Positions 7,488-15,407 of a stretch of DNA of 27,954 bases are shown piece by piece. Made by a program: the position numbers and the translations under genes. This DNA comes from CAZJKE01 sp964546585. GTDB lineage: Bacteria; Planctomycetota; Phycisphaerae; Phycisphaerales; SM1A02. The DNA lies in NCBI GenBank assembly GCA_964546585.1, contig CAZJKE010000021.1, positions 1 to 27,954 on the forward strand, written 5' to 3'. The notes below the pieces were generated by a model, which ran no database searches, had not been told where the DNA came from, and saw only the letters and a program-made list of their open reading frames with translations. The stretch's first letter is position 1, and every line of letters starts with the position of its first letter.

Positions 7488-9133
7488 GGACACAACTGCC
7501 GTTGCTCATGGGGCTGCTTGTCGGTTGCACGGCTCAGCCACCCGAAGAGCAGCCGGAGATGGAACAGCCCTGGTTTGTGGACCAGGCGGCGGCCAACGGC
7601 GTGGACTTCACATATCAGTCCGGCGCAGATGGTGCCTACAACATCATCGAAACCATGGGCGGCGGGGCCGCCTTGCTCGACTACGACAATGACGGCGACA
7701 TGGACCTCTACATCGTGCAGGGCGGATCGCTACGCGGCGACATCGGTGGGCTACCCAATCGCCTGTACGAGAACACCGGCGACGGCGTATTCGTTGATCG
7801 CACCGAGCGAAGCGGCGCCAGCGACATTGGATACGGCATCGGTGTAGCTACTGGCGATTACGACAACGATGGCCATACGGATCTGTATGTCACAAATCTC
7901 GGGCGAAACACCCTACTTCGAAATGACGGCAATGGCGTGTTCAGCGACGTCACAGATCTTGCGGGCGTAGGCGGCGACACATTCTCCGCATGTGCCGCCT
8001 TCGCAGACCTCGATCGTGATGGCGATCTCGACCTCTTCGTCACCAACTACCTGAACTGGACACCCGAAACCGAACAACCCTGCTTCGACAGTCAGTCCAG
8101 ACGCGACTACTGCAATCCGGAGGTCTATGACGCCGCGGTACCCGATGCCCTGTACCTCAATCAAGGTGATGGGACATTTCTCGACGCGTCCGATTCAAGC
8201 GGTATCGCATCAGTACCCGGGACCGGCCTCGGCGTCGCCATTGCAGATGTTGCAGGCGATGAACTGCCCGACATATTCGTAGCCAACGACGGCATGCCCG
8301 ATCGGCTTTGGGTAAACATGGGTGGCGGCGTGTTCCGCGAACAGGGCATGCAGGCGGGATGCGCAGTAGACGATTCAGGCAAGGAGAAGGCTGGGATGGG
8401 GGCCGATTTCCACGACATCGACGGCGATGGCGATCTTGACTTGCTCGTGACGAATCTCTTTGGCGAAACTGACTCGCTCTTTCTCAATCAGGACGGTATC
8501 TTCATCGACGCCGCCGCTCGATGGGGACTGGCGGCCACATCGAGACCCTACACGGGATGGGGTACTGCAGTTGCCGACTTCGATAACGATGGCCGCGACG
8601 ACTTGTTTGTCGCCACCGGCCGCGTGCGGTGGCAGCCGGACCTTCACAGCGAGGGCGACCCTCTCGCCGAGCCCAATGTGCTCTACCGGCAGAGTGGAAC
8701 TGGCCGCTTTGAGGAACTGCAACCATTGGGCGGTACGGCCACGCCGCAGATCGTGACTTCGCACGGCGTTACCTCCGGTGACTTGGATGGCGATGGCGGC
8801 ATCGATCTTGTCGTCATCAACAAGGACGCTTCTCTGGGTGTACTCCAGAATGTCGTTGCCCACCGTGGGAATTGGATCATGCTCGATGTCCGCAGCCCCA
8901 GTGGTAGCCCGGCGATCGGCGCCATTGTCACTGTACGACTGTCAGATGGAACGCAATTCGTCCGCGTTGTTCGCACAGCCCGTGGCTATGCGTCTGCACA
9001 CGATCCTCGAATTCATATCGGCCTCGGAGCAGCAGGAGAAGTGCAACGCGTGCAGGTGAGGTGGCCGACCGGCGAAGAAACAGACCACGGTCCGCTCGCC
9101 GGCGGACAGGCACACACAATTACGCCCGGTTGA
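7484..9133 (+). CDS. CRTAC1-like FG-GAP/ASPIC-UnbV lipoprotein
   Basis: A 549-residue exported lipoprotein (lipobox LLVGC, Cys at about 15). It has at least seven calcium-binding FG-GAP/VCBS blade motifs, such as DYDNDGDMDLYI, DYDNDGHTDLYV, DLDRDGDLDLFV, DIDGDGDLDLLV, DFDNDGRDDLFV and DLDGDGGIDLVV, implying a beta-propeller. The C-terminal 90 residues match the ASPIC/UnbV domain (RVVRTARGYASAHDPRIHIGLG, then VRWPTGEE). Members are abundant in planctomycetes, often next to TPR proteins, but their biochemical role is unsettled. It starts inside the TPR lipoprotein stop codon. Its last 14 nt overlap the convergent trigger factor gene. Confidence 0.88.
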   Translation: MRTQLPLLMGLLVGCTAQPPEEQPEMEQPWFVDQAAANGVDFTYQSGADGAYNIIETMGGGAALLDYDNDGDMDLYIVQGGSLRGDIGGLPNRLYENTGDGVFVDRTERSGASDIGYGIGVATGDYDNDGHTDLYVTNLGRNTLLRNDGNGVFSDVTDLAGVGGDTFSACAAFADLDRDGDLDLFVTNYLNWTPETEQPCFDSQSRRDYCNPEVYDAAVPDALYLNQGDGTFLDASDSSGIASVPGTGLGVAIADVAGDELPDIFVANDGMPDRLWVNMGGGVFREQGMQAGCAVDDSGKEKAGMGADFHDIDGDGDLDLLVTNLFGETDSLFLNQDGIFIDAAARWGLAATSRPYTGWGTAVADFDNDGRDDLFVATGRVRWQPDLHSEGDPLAEPNVLYRQSGTGRFEELQPLGGTATPQIVTSHGVTSGDLDGDGGIDLVVINKDASLGVLQNVVAHRGNWIMLDVRSPSGSPAIGAIVTVRLSDGTQFVRVVRTARGYASAHDPRIHIGLGAAGEVQRVQVRWPTGEETDHGPLAGGQAHTITPG

Positions 9134-10424
9134 TTTGCTCCGAAGACCACTCATCGGCGGGCATGTCAGTGATGTTCGCTAACTCTAGAATCTTGTCCAC
9201 CGACTTTCCCTCGATCACGGCAATGGCAACACCTTGCAGCCGTCCGGAGGCCATGATCTCCTTTCGCAGGTCCTCTGGCCGTCTCCCTGCAGCGGCGGCC
9301 ATCTCTGCGATCTGACCGATGATTGCCTGCTCATCTGCCCGCATCTCGAGGTGCCTCCCAAGCAGGTTGGACAACGCCCGCCGTTTCCCCTGTTCCATTG
9401 CGACCTCTGTGATGCGATCTTCCTGATCGGCGAGCCGAGCGGCTATGGCGGACTCGTCGCAGCCTCTCTTCTTCATTGCAGTGCGGATCGACGCAGTGAG
9501 GTGATTCCGATACTGTGAAACGGCCCAGTGTGGCAAAGGCACATCGATGATCTCGCCGAGGCGGGCGAAGATTTGCTGGGACAGCGCGCGGAGTTGATCC
9601 TGCTTAACCTTTTGTTCAAGAGAGAGGCGAATCTGCCTACGCAAGATGGCCTCGCTGGGGCTGCCGTATTGCTCCACGACTTCCTCCACGGTGGCCGGAT
9701 GGATTCGGCGAGCCTCGCAGATCTTAATCTCAACAATGACGTTGGATCCGGCGAGTGTTGGGTCCACATAGTCCTCAGGCAGGCGGGCATTGATCTGGAT
9801 GGTATTTCCCGCAGTCTCCCCAATGACCGCAGCGCCAAAGCGATCAATGGGAATGCCGAAGAACGATGCTGGACCATCTATCCCCCGCACGCGGATGGTG
9901 ACCTCCTCTGTGGCATGGAGCGGTATGTCCGAGTCCGGTTCCCCAACCTCGACCCGGCAGACGATCTCGTCATCAGCCTCGATGGGTCCCGCGAGCGGTG
10001 TCCGGGTACCCGCGTTCCGTTGTTGCTCCGCCATTTCGCTGTCGATCAACTCATCCGTGATGTCCCGGGTCGGCCGGACGATTTCCAGTGTGGCGAAGTC
10101 CGGCCAGGTCACTGGCGGGGCATCATCCACATCGACCGAAATCTCGAAGTCGCTGCCAAGTTTGAACTGCTGCTTATCTGTTGTTGGAATAGGGCCCCAG
10201 ACCGGATTGATGTCGAAACGCTTCAGCCCCTGTTCAACGCAGAAGTTGGCGAGCATCCGGCCGGCATTCTCTTGGCTCGCGTCCTCGCCGGCCTTCTTCA
10301 GTTTCTTGTGAAATCGTTTCACCAGCCGGGCGGGCACTGTCATAACAATGCGGCGTTCACATGTACCCAGTTCGGTCAGGTCCATCGGAATGTCCGCCGG
10401 ATCGATCGGCAACGGGTCGCTCAC
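9120..10424 (-). CDS. tig: Trigger factor-like chaperone, divergent N-terminus
   Basis: About 434 residues. The C-terminal chaperone domain aligns well with trigger factor (EQGKRRALSNLLGRHLEMRADE; then GVAIAVIEGKSVDKIL), and the N-terminal fold is recognisable (FDINPVWGP, QFKLGSDFEISVDVDDAPPV). The middle PPIase-like domain (about residues 135-235) is weakly conserved. The ribosome-docking signature GFRxGKxP is absent: the segment between VKRFHKKLKK and LANFCVEQGL is short and lacks it. Role by family is co-translational folding, but ribosome binding here is uncertain. Start choice: GTG at 10424 has TACACT 9 nt upstream; an ATG at 10385 and one at 10490 are alternatives. The 10490 version would overlap the divergent gene. 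Confidence 0.82.
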   Translation of the reverse strand: MSDPLPIDPADIPMDLTELGTCERRIVMTVPARLVKRFHKKLKKAGEDASQENAGRMLANFCVEQGLKRFDINPVWGPIPTTDKQQFKLGSDFEISVDVDDAPPVTWPDFATLEIVRPTRDITDELIDSEMAEQQRNAGTRTPLAGPIEADDEIVCRVEVGEPDSDIPLHATEEVTIRVRGIDGPASFFGIPIDRFGAAVIGETAGNTIQINARLPEDYVDPTLAGSNVIVEIKICEARRIHPATVEEVVEQYGSPSEAILRRQIRLSLEQKVKQDQLRALSQQIFARLGEIIDVPLPHWAVSQYRNHLTASIRTAMKKRGCDESAIAARLADQEDRITEVAMEQGKRRALSNLLGRHLEMRADEQAIIGQIAEMAAAAGRRPEDLRKEIMASGRLQGVAIAVIEGKSVDKILELANITDMPADEWSSEQINRA

Positions 10425-10433
10425 GGGGTAGCA

Positions 10434-10480
10434 AGTGTAGCAGAGGGGGCAGGTCGGAGGATCTCCCAGCGCGGTACTAT
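10434..10480. promoter_or_regulatory. Divergent promoter region, trigger factor / sulfotransferase
   Basis: On the minus strand TACACT (10439-10434) is 9 nt before the GTG at 10424. On the plus strand TACTAT (10475-10480) is 8 nt before the ATG at 10489. Neither start has a Shine-Dalgarno sequence at a normal distance. The -35 elements are not clear. Confidence 0.4.
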
Positions 10481-10488
10481 CCCGTTCC

Positions 10489-11982
10489 ATGGCTCAACTC
10501 AGCAGCGTCGAACGCGTGGTCCGGAACATCAGGGATCTTCTTCAGCGAAAACTGTTCGTGCTTGCGCGAGAGCAGGCACTCGATGCGCTCGCAGAGTCGC
10601 CCAACAACCTTGATCTACTGGTCATCCTTGCGCAGGTCTGTTACGACGGGCAGGATTATCTGGCGGCGGCTGATTCAATGGAGCAGGCTCTCGCAATTGC
10701 GCCAGAGGAGCCGGAGTTCATTCGCATGGCCTCGCTGGCGTGGGCGCAGGCGGGCATTGTCGATCGCGGCCTGGAGTTGGCCGATAAGTACAAGGTGGTC
10801 TCCGGAACCAGTCCACAGGCCTGGCAGTTGCTCGGAAACATCTATGAGAAGACCGGTCGGGTGGAGGATGCATGGGAGGCGATGGGTCACATTCCCAGAA
10901 CAGATGCCTATATGGAGATCCTCACCCTCATCGAAGCCCGCCTACTGTACGCCGACAAGGAGTATGGCAAGTCGATTGACATGATCAGGGACTATCACGC
11001 CTGGGCGGAAAAGGCCCGGGGAAGTGCCCATCCACCCGACGACGACTTCTACATTGACAGTTGGTTTCAACTGGCCAAGGTGCACAACAAGGTCGGCGAG
11101 TACGACGAGGCTTGGGCCGCGGCCTCGCACGCGCACGACATCGCTGACCAGACATGGGATCAGGATCGATTTGACAACGATATGGCCAGCATTCGCGAGT
11201 TTTTCACAGCCGAAACGCTCGCATCTCTTGCCCACGCGACGGATCCGTTTGAACAACCGGTCTTCGTCGTCGGTAACGCCCGTAGCGGCACGAGCCTGCT
11301 CGAACAGATTCTGAGCATGCACCCCGATGTCGGTAACGGTGGCGAGATGATGGTGACGCTCGGTATCCAGAAGCGGCTACAGACGATGACGGATTCATTC
11401 CACACATGGCCCGATTGCGTCGTCGACATGCGAGTCGAGGATGCCAATGCATGTAGTCGAGAATACCGTGATGCAACGCAGTGGTTCTCGGTCGGCAAGA
11501 AGCGGGTGACCAACAAGTCCATCGGTCTTCAGACCCAGGTTGGTTTTCTTTCGCTGATGCTTCCACAGTCGCGTGTGATCATGCTGCACCGGCACCCCTT
11601 GGACAATTGCCTTTCCTGTTTCACCACCAACCTCGTGCACTCCGGACACCCGTATACGCGGTCGATTGAGTCTCTTGGGCGGACTTGGGTCACGCGCCGA
11701 ATCATGCAGGATTACTGGACGGATGTTGTGGAGACTCCCGTCATGCAGTTGCACTATGACCGGCTCGTCGTGGATCAGGAGAACGAAACGCGGCGGCTGC
11801 TGGAGTTTCTGGATCTACCGTGGGAGGACGAGTGCATGGAGTTCCACAAGTCCACCCGCGTGGCCGCGACCATCAGTTACGATCAGGTGAATCAGAAGAT
11901 GTACACCTCATCGTCCGGTCGGTGGAAAAACTACGAGAAGCACCTCGGGCCACTGATCGATATTGTGGCCGACTACCTCTGA
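10489..11982 (+). CDS. TPR-domain sulfotransferase
   Basis: A 497-residue fusion. Residues 1-240 are TPR-like helices (for example AREQALDALAESPNNLDLL, YLAAADSMEQALAIAPEEP). From about 255 a sulfotransferase domain begins: the 5'-phosphosulfate-binding loop VVGNARSGTSLLEQIL (about 260-275) and the 3'-phosphate motif RVIMLHRHPLDNCLSCF (about 362-378) bind PAPS. It would transfer sulfate to a hydroxyl or tyrosine acceptor; TPR-sulfotransferases are common in marine bacteria, and the acceptor is unknown. No signal peptide is seen, so it is predicted cytoplasmic. Head-to-head with trigger factor. A strong hairpin follows at 12012-12040. Confidence 0.88.
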   Translation: MAQLSSVERVVRNIRDLLQRKLFVLAREQALDALAESPNNLDLLVILAQVCYDGQDYLAAADSMEQALAIAPEEPEFIRMASLAWAQAGIVDRGLELADKYKVVSGTSPQAWQLLGNIYEKTGRVEDAWEAMGHIPRTDAYMEILTLIEARLLYADKEYGKSIDMIRDYHAWAEKARGSAHPPDDDFYIDSWFQLAKVHNKVGEYDEAWAAASHAHDIADQTWDQDRFDNDMASIREFFTAETLASLAHATDPFEQPVFVVGNARSGTSLLEQILSMHPDVGNGGEMMVTLGIQKRLQTMTDSFHTWPDCVVDMRVEDANACSREYRDATQWFSVGKKRVTNKSIGLQTQVGFLSLMLPQSRVIMLHRHPLDNCLSCFTTNLVHSGHPYTRSIESLGRTWVTRRIMQDYWTDVVETPVMQLHYDRLVVDQENETRRLLEFLDLPWEDECMEFHKSTRVAATISYDQVNQKMYTSSSGRWKNYEKHLGPLIDIVADYL

Positions 11983-11990
11983 CAGGCGAA

Positions 11991-12003
11991 GGTGTCCGAC
12001 ACC
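11991..12003. repeat. Short palindrome GGTGTCCGACACC
   Basis: A 13-bp near-perfect palindrome (6-bp arms around one base) just after the sulfotransferase stop. The same GGTGTCxGACACC pattern recurs at 16064-16076, and GGGTCTGACCC relatives sit in 11-144. It looks like a dispersed REP-type unit. Confidence 0.6.
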
Positions 12004-12011
12004 CCCAAAGA

Positions 12012-12040
12012 AACAGGCCAGCCCAAAGGGCTGGCCTGTT
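12012..12040. terminator. Bidirectional terminator-like hairpin
   Basis: AACAGGCCAGCCC (12012-12024) and GGGCTGGCCTGTT (12028-12040) form a perfect 13-bp stem with a 3-nt AAA loop. On the plus strand it is followed by a T-containing stretch (CGGTTTGGCTTTTC). On the minus strand the following bases read TTCTTTGGGGG. It lies between two convergent genes and can serve both. Confidence 0.75.
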
Positions 12041-12073
12041 CGGTTTGGCTTTTCAGCCGGTCGACATCACTCG

Positions 12074-12604
12074 TTACGAGCGACGACGACGGGTGCCGGC
12101 GATGCCAGCAAGGCCCAACAGCGCAAGAGCGCCTGGTGCCGGGATGGCGCCAGCGTTGAGACCGTGCAGGGTTACCGTAAAGTCACTCGTCGTACCACCT
12201 GAGCTACTCCACCCATTGTACAGGTAGAAATTAGCTGAACCGCTCATGGCCACGGAGCCACTGAGAACGGTGGTGTAGGTACCAGTTGACGGGGAACCAC
12301 TAAGGGCGCCCCAACTACTGCCACCGAACGAGATGTTGTAGCCACCAGCGGACACGAGACTTGCGCCATCGCTGACAGCGATGAGCATGTCGCTCGCCCA
12401 ACTGGAGTCACCAGCGGTGTTCTGCCAGTATGTGGAGAACGTGATACCCGTAAGTGTGCCACTGACTGCGCCCAAACTGTAGGCGGATCCTTCGCCGCCA
12501 AGCAGGAACACGCCAGAGTCACTCACGGAGATATCCGCAGTGGCGACACCAGCAATCGCGACAGCCGAAAGACCGGCTGCTGAAAGCATGAATCGCTTTT
12601 TCAT
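12074..12604 (-). CDS. Exosortase-type (PEP-CTERM-like) surface protein
   Basis: A 176-residue exported protein. Residues 1-23 are a signal peptide (MKKRF..., cut after VATA). The mature part is Ser/Gly/Thr-rich and low in charge, typical of secreted beta-rich proteins. The C-terminus AIPAPGALALLGLAGIAGTRRRRS has the tripartite sorting layout: a PAP motif, a hydrophobic helix and an Arg cluster. In planctomycetes such tails are taken as exosortase targets for surface display. No exosortase gene is in the window. The ATG at 12604 has AGAGG 9 nt upstream. Function of the mature domain is unknown. A terminator hairpin follows at 12012-12040. Confidence 0.85.
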   Translation of the reverse strand: MKKRFMLSAAGLSAVAIAGVATADISVSDSGVFLLGGEGSAYSLGAVSGTLTGITFSTYWQNTAGDSSWASDMLIAVSDGASLVSAGGYNISFGGSSWGALSGSPSTGTYTTVLSGSVAMSGSANFYLYNGWSSSGGTTSDFTVTLHGLNAGAIPAPGALALLGLAGIAGTRRRRS

Positions 12605-12955
12605 AACAAAGATCCTCTTCTAGGTTCTTCTCTCTCTTCAACCCAACCTCGACAGATGCTGGGCATATCGAACACGCGTGCGTTTTCTCTCTTCGCCATG
12701 CCTGCCGCGCACCACGAAGTGACCGAGCCATCAGAGTCGCTCGAAAACTCGCAAAGACGGTTCTTGACCGCCTGAGAAAGAGCTTGGTTGTCGCGAGGGG
12801 GTTTTCTCTTCTCTCCTCGCACCCCGGGGCGTTTCCGCCACCGTGCAGAATGCGTCGTAACGCGTGGTGTGTCAAGACTTTCAGCCAGCGATTTTGTCGA
12901 TTCTTTTTGGATCTGTGAATTTGGGCAATATGCTCTGGGGTGCTATTCTGAGGGC
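12605..12955. other. 351-bp intergenic region with pyrimidine-rich repeats
   Basis: No credible gene. On the plus strand, three similar pyrimidine-rich elements (TTTTCTCTYTTC-like) occur at 12628-12639, 12683-12694 and 12802-12815. On the minus strand they are purine-rich GAAGAGAGAA-type tracts in the probable leader of the surface-protein gene. The AGAGG ribosome binding site for that gene is at 12618-12614 (minus). A promoter for the lipoprotein gene lies at the right end. Confidence 0.5.
12921..12949 (+). promoter_or_regulatory. Candidate promoter TTGGGC-N17-TATTCT
   Basis: TTGGGC (12921-12926), a 17-nt spacer and TATTCT (12944-12949) fit a sigma-70-type promoter. The -10 ends 6 nt before the ATG at 12956, so the transcript would be leaderless or nearly so. 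Confidence 0.45.
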
Positions 12956-13531
12956 ATGCGACTTCTCATGCTTGTTGGGATGGCCTTTATGGGTGGATGC
13001 GGCGGTGGGCATTGGGGCCCCGTGCTGGAAGTGTCCCCCCCAGAGTGCGTCATGGGCCACTTTGCCGTTACCGTCTCTCCTGGGCGGCTCACTGATGCGG
13101 CTGCTGGGGATGGGGACATCGAGATCGATGTGATCGCCCTGACCAATGAGCAGTATTGCGTGCAGGGATGGTTCAAACGCGACTTGGACGAATACTTTGC
13201 CGCAGAGGGCGATGTGCTGCGGGATGGCGCACCGGTGTGGCGAGCGCACTTTTCCGCTGACGATAAGGCCCCAAAGACACTGGCCGCAGACGATCCCCAC
13301 TGGGCGGTCTGGGAGGCAGAGGGTGCGACGCATCTAGTGATTTTGGCCGAACAACCACTCCTCGCGGAGGGCAGCAGCGATGAGGCGAGGCGGTTGGTGC
13401 TCCCGCTCGATCGTTCGCGGTGGCTTGATGACGCCATTGATGTGCGGTTGATGGGCAGCGGGCTTGTGCTGCGAACGCGGCGACTGCCGCCGTGGCCCGG
13501 ACAGCCGAAGGGAAAGCGACGGCGTTATTGA
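12956..13531 (+). CDS. Hypothetical lipoprotein
   Basis: A 191-residue protein of no family I recognise. The N-terminus MRLLMLVGMAFMGGC is a short lipoprotein signal with Cys at residue 15, then a Gly/His spacer. The mature part is acidic and beta-rich in the middle (DIEIDVIALTNEQYCVQGWFKRDLDEYF) and ends with a basic, proline-rich tail (PPWPGQPKGKRRRY). It would be anchored in the periplasm. I chose the ATG at 12956 because the signal peptide begins there and a -10 hexamer lies just upstream. An ATG at 12968 is possible. Reading further upstream to 12788 adds non-signal sequence. The last 7 nt overlap the convergent kinase gene. Confidence 0.7.
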   Translation: MRLLMLVGMAFMGGCGGGHWGPVLEVSPPECVMGHFAVTVSPGRLTDAAAGDGDIEIDVIALTNEQYCVQGWFKRDLDEYFAAEGDVLRDGAPVWRAHFSADDKAPKTLAADDPHWAVWEAEGATHLVILAEQPLLAEGSSDEARRLVLPLDRSRWLDDAIDVRLMGSGLVLRTRRLPPWPGQPKGKRRRY

Positions 13532-15339
13532 GCGGGGGTGATCGAGGCGCGGATTTCCTTGATCGCAGCATCGCACGCGGCGACTTCCTCATCAAGCAGT
13601 TCTCGGTAGGGCCCCGGGGCGCCCGAAAGTAGGGTGTAGTCACCCTGATCGCGGCACCAGAGAAACGCTTCACGTGCGAGGTGCGCTGCTTGGAGCCGCT
13701 GCTTCGCTGGTAGGTCCGGGGACATCGCGTGGTCAAGTCCGTACCCGCCGAGGCTGTAGCGAGTGCCGGTCAGGGAAAGATGGTCACCGAGCGAGGTTCG
13801 CAACGCAATGGCCTGATCCCAGGCGGCGAATCGATCATCGAGGGCACGGGCGTCCCCTTTCGGTGGTGGCAGGTTGGCCAGACGCTCCCACGACATGGCC
13901 AGTTGCTCCCGCACGATGAGGTCATCGTTCGTCTGTTTGGACAGGGTGTTCAGTCGATCGATGATCCGCTGCAATAGGGCGGTCCGAGTCACTGCAGATT
14001 GTGGCAGGTGGCGTATGTCCTCTTCAAGGCGTGCGACAAGGCCGACCAGTTCATGGACCTCCTCGATACGGCGGTCGTGTTCGGCCTCGGCGAGTCGTTC
14101 GGCAGCGACGCGATTTGCTTCAGCGAGACGAGCATTGCCGCGAGCGTTGACAAGGACGGGCACGCCAATGCCGACCGCCAGCAAGCCGATGACCGCAGCG
14201 ACTGTCGCTGTGGGGTGGCGGCGGCAGAACATTCTCGCCTGGTAGGCGATGCTTGGGGGGCGTGCGATGATGGGTTCGTGGGCCAGATACCGGCGGATGT
14301 CCTCACCGAGCGTTTGGGCGGATGGATACCGGCGGTCGCGGTCTTTTTCGAGCGCCTTGAGGAGAATGGTTTCGACATCGCGGGGAAGTTTCTTTTTACG
14401 CCGACGGGGATGCAGGGGCGAGCGTTCCTTGATGATCCGCGTTGCCTCGTAGATCGAGGTTCGGGAGAGATCGTACGGCCACCGTTCGCAAATGAGTTCG
14501 TAGAGGATGACACCGAGGGCGTAGACATCGCTTCGCGTGTCGATATCGTGAGGATCGGCCTCGCACTGCTCCGGGCTCATGTACTGCAGTGTGCCGACGA
14601 GCTGGCCGACGCTTGTCTGCAGCGTGGCTGCGTTCATGTCGGAGTCGGTGCTGCGGGCAACGCCAAAGTCAATGATACGTGGGTGTCCTGATGAGTCGAC
14701 AAGGATGTTGCCCGGCTTGAGATCGCGGTGGATGACGCCTTTCTGGTGGCCGTGGTGCACAGCGTCACACACTTCGGCGAACAGTGAAAGACGATCGCGA
14801 AGGGGGAGGCTCTTTTCTTCCGCGTAGGTCGTGAGTTCCTTCGCCGCTGGGATGTACTCCATGGCGAACCATGGGACGGCACCGGCGCCGTCGTCCCAAG
14901 TGCCGGCGTCGTAGACCTGGGCGATGCCGCGGTGCCGCAGGCGTGCCAGGACCTGTGACTCCAGTTCGAATCGTCGCAGCGCCGCGTCCGAGGCCACACC
15001 GGACTTCATGACTTTCAGGGCGACGGTTCGGCGAGGCTTCTCCTGCACCGCCTCGAACACACAGCCCATGCCACCTTGCCCGATGATGCCTGTCACCTCG
15101 AACTGGCCGACTGTCTTACCGATGAGGCCATGACCGGTGAATGTGGGCAAGGGCGTCTCCTCGGCGCCACTCATGGCTGCCGTCCTGGCGGAATCGGATC
15201 GCAATTGCGCCTCGACAGCGGAGCGAAGATCGATATCGTCGCCGCAGTTTTCATGGAGAAACGCGGCCTGCTCTCCCGCATCGAGGTCCGAGGCGGATCG
15301 GCAGAGATCGTCGATGAGTCGGGATCGATCTGGTTCCAT
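13525..15339 (-). CDS. Membrane Ser/Thr protein kinase (PknB-like)
   Basis: A 604-residue eukaryote-like (Hanks-type) kinase. All key kinase elements are visible: glycine loop GQGGMGCVF (about 87-95), catalytic lysine ALKVMK (K109), catalytic loop HRDLKPGN (204-211), DFG (224-226) and SPEQ in the P+1 region (255-258). The domain ends near residue 355. A single transmembrane helix lies at about 378-398, then a helical, probably coiled-coil segment (RLAEANRVAAERLAEAEHDRR) and about 180 further residues outside the kinase. No WD40 or PASTA repeats are seen in that short C-terminal part. It phosphorylates proteins, with targets and signal unknown. Divergent from the DUF1080 gene, with which it may share a -35 region. 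Confidence 0.92.
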   Translation of the reverse strand: MEPDRSRLIDDLCRSASDLDAGEQAAFLHENCGDDIDLRSAVEAQLRSDSARTAAMSGAEETPLPTFTGHGLIGKTVGQFEVTGIIGQGGMGCVFEAVQEKPRRTVALKVMKSGVASDAALRRFELESQVLARLRHRGIAQVYDAGTWDDGAGAVPWFAMEYIPAAKELTTYAEEKSLPLRDRLSLFAEVCDAVHHGHQKGVIHRDLKPGNILVDSSGHPRIIDFGVARSTDSDMNAATLQTSVGQLVGTLQYMSPEQCEADPHDIDTRSDVYALGVILYELICERWPYDLSRTSIYEATRIIKERSPLHPRRRKKKLPRDVETILLKALEKDRDRRYPSAQTLGEDIRRYLAHEPIIARPPSIAYQARMFCRRHPTATVAAVIGLLAVGIGVPVLVNARGNARLAEANRVAAERLAEAEHDRRIEEVHELVGLVARLEEDIRHLPQSAVTRTALLQRIIDRLNTLSKQTNDDLIVREQLAMSWERLANLPPPKGDARALDDRFAAWDQAIALRTSLGDHLSLTGTRYSLGGYGLDHAMSPDLPAKQRLQAAHLAREAFLWCRDQGDYTLLSGAPGPYRELLDEEVAACDAAIKEIRASITPAQ

Positions 15340-15347
15340 GCCATCTG

Positions 15348-15401
15348 GGTGTACGCCAGAGCGGCCCGCGTTGTCAAGTGGCGTGTTACCCTTGGTACCC
15401 T
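15348..15401. promoter_or_regulatory. Overlapping divergent promoters sharing a -35 box
   Basis: The 7-mer TTGTCAA (15371-15377) reads TTGTCA on the plus strand and TTGACA on the minus strand. Plus: TTGTCA, 19 nt, TACCCT (15396-15401), 6 nt, ATG at 15408. Minus: TTGACA, 18 nt, TACACC (15353-15348), 8 nt, ATG at 15339. Polymerase could bind in only one direction at a time. Spacings are slightly long, so confidence is moderate. Confidence 0.45.
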
Positions 15402-15407
15402 AGTTCC

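Noticed and set aside
9528..10613. 361-codon open frame on the plus strand
   Set aside because: Antisense to trigger factor; its product is composition-biased and it runs into the sulfotransferase frame.
12601..12822. 73-codon minus-strand frame upstream of the surface protein
   Set aside because: No ribosome binding site, charged low-complexity product and overlap with the purine-rich leader. It looks like an open stretch in a leader, not a gene.
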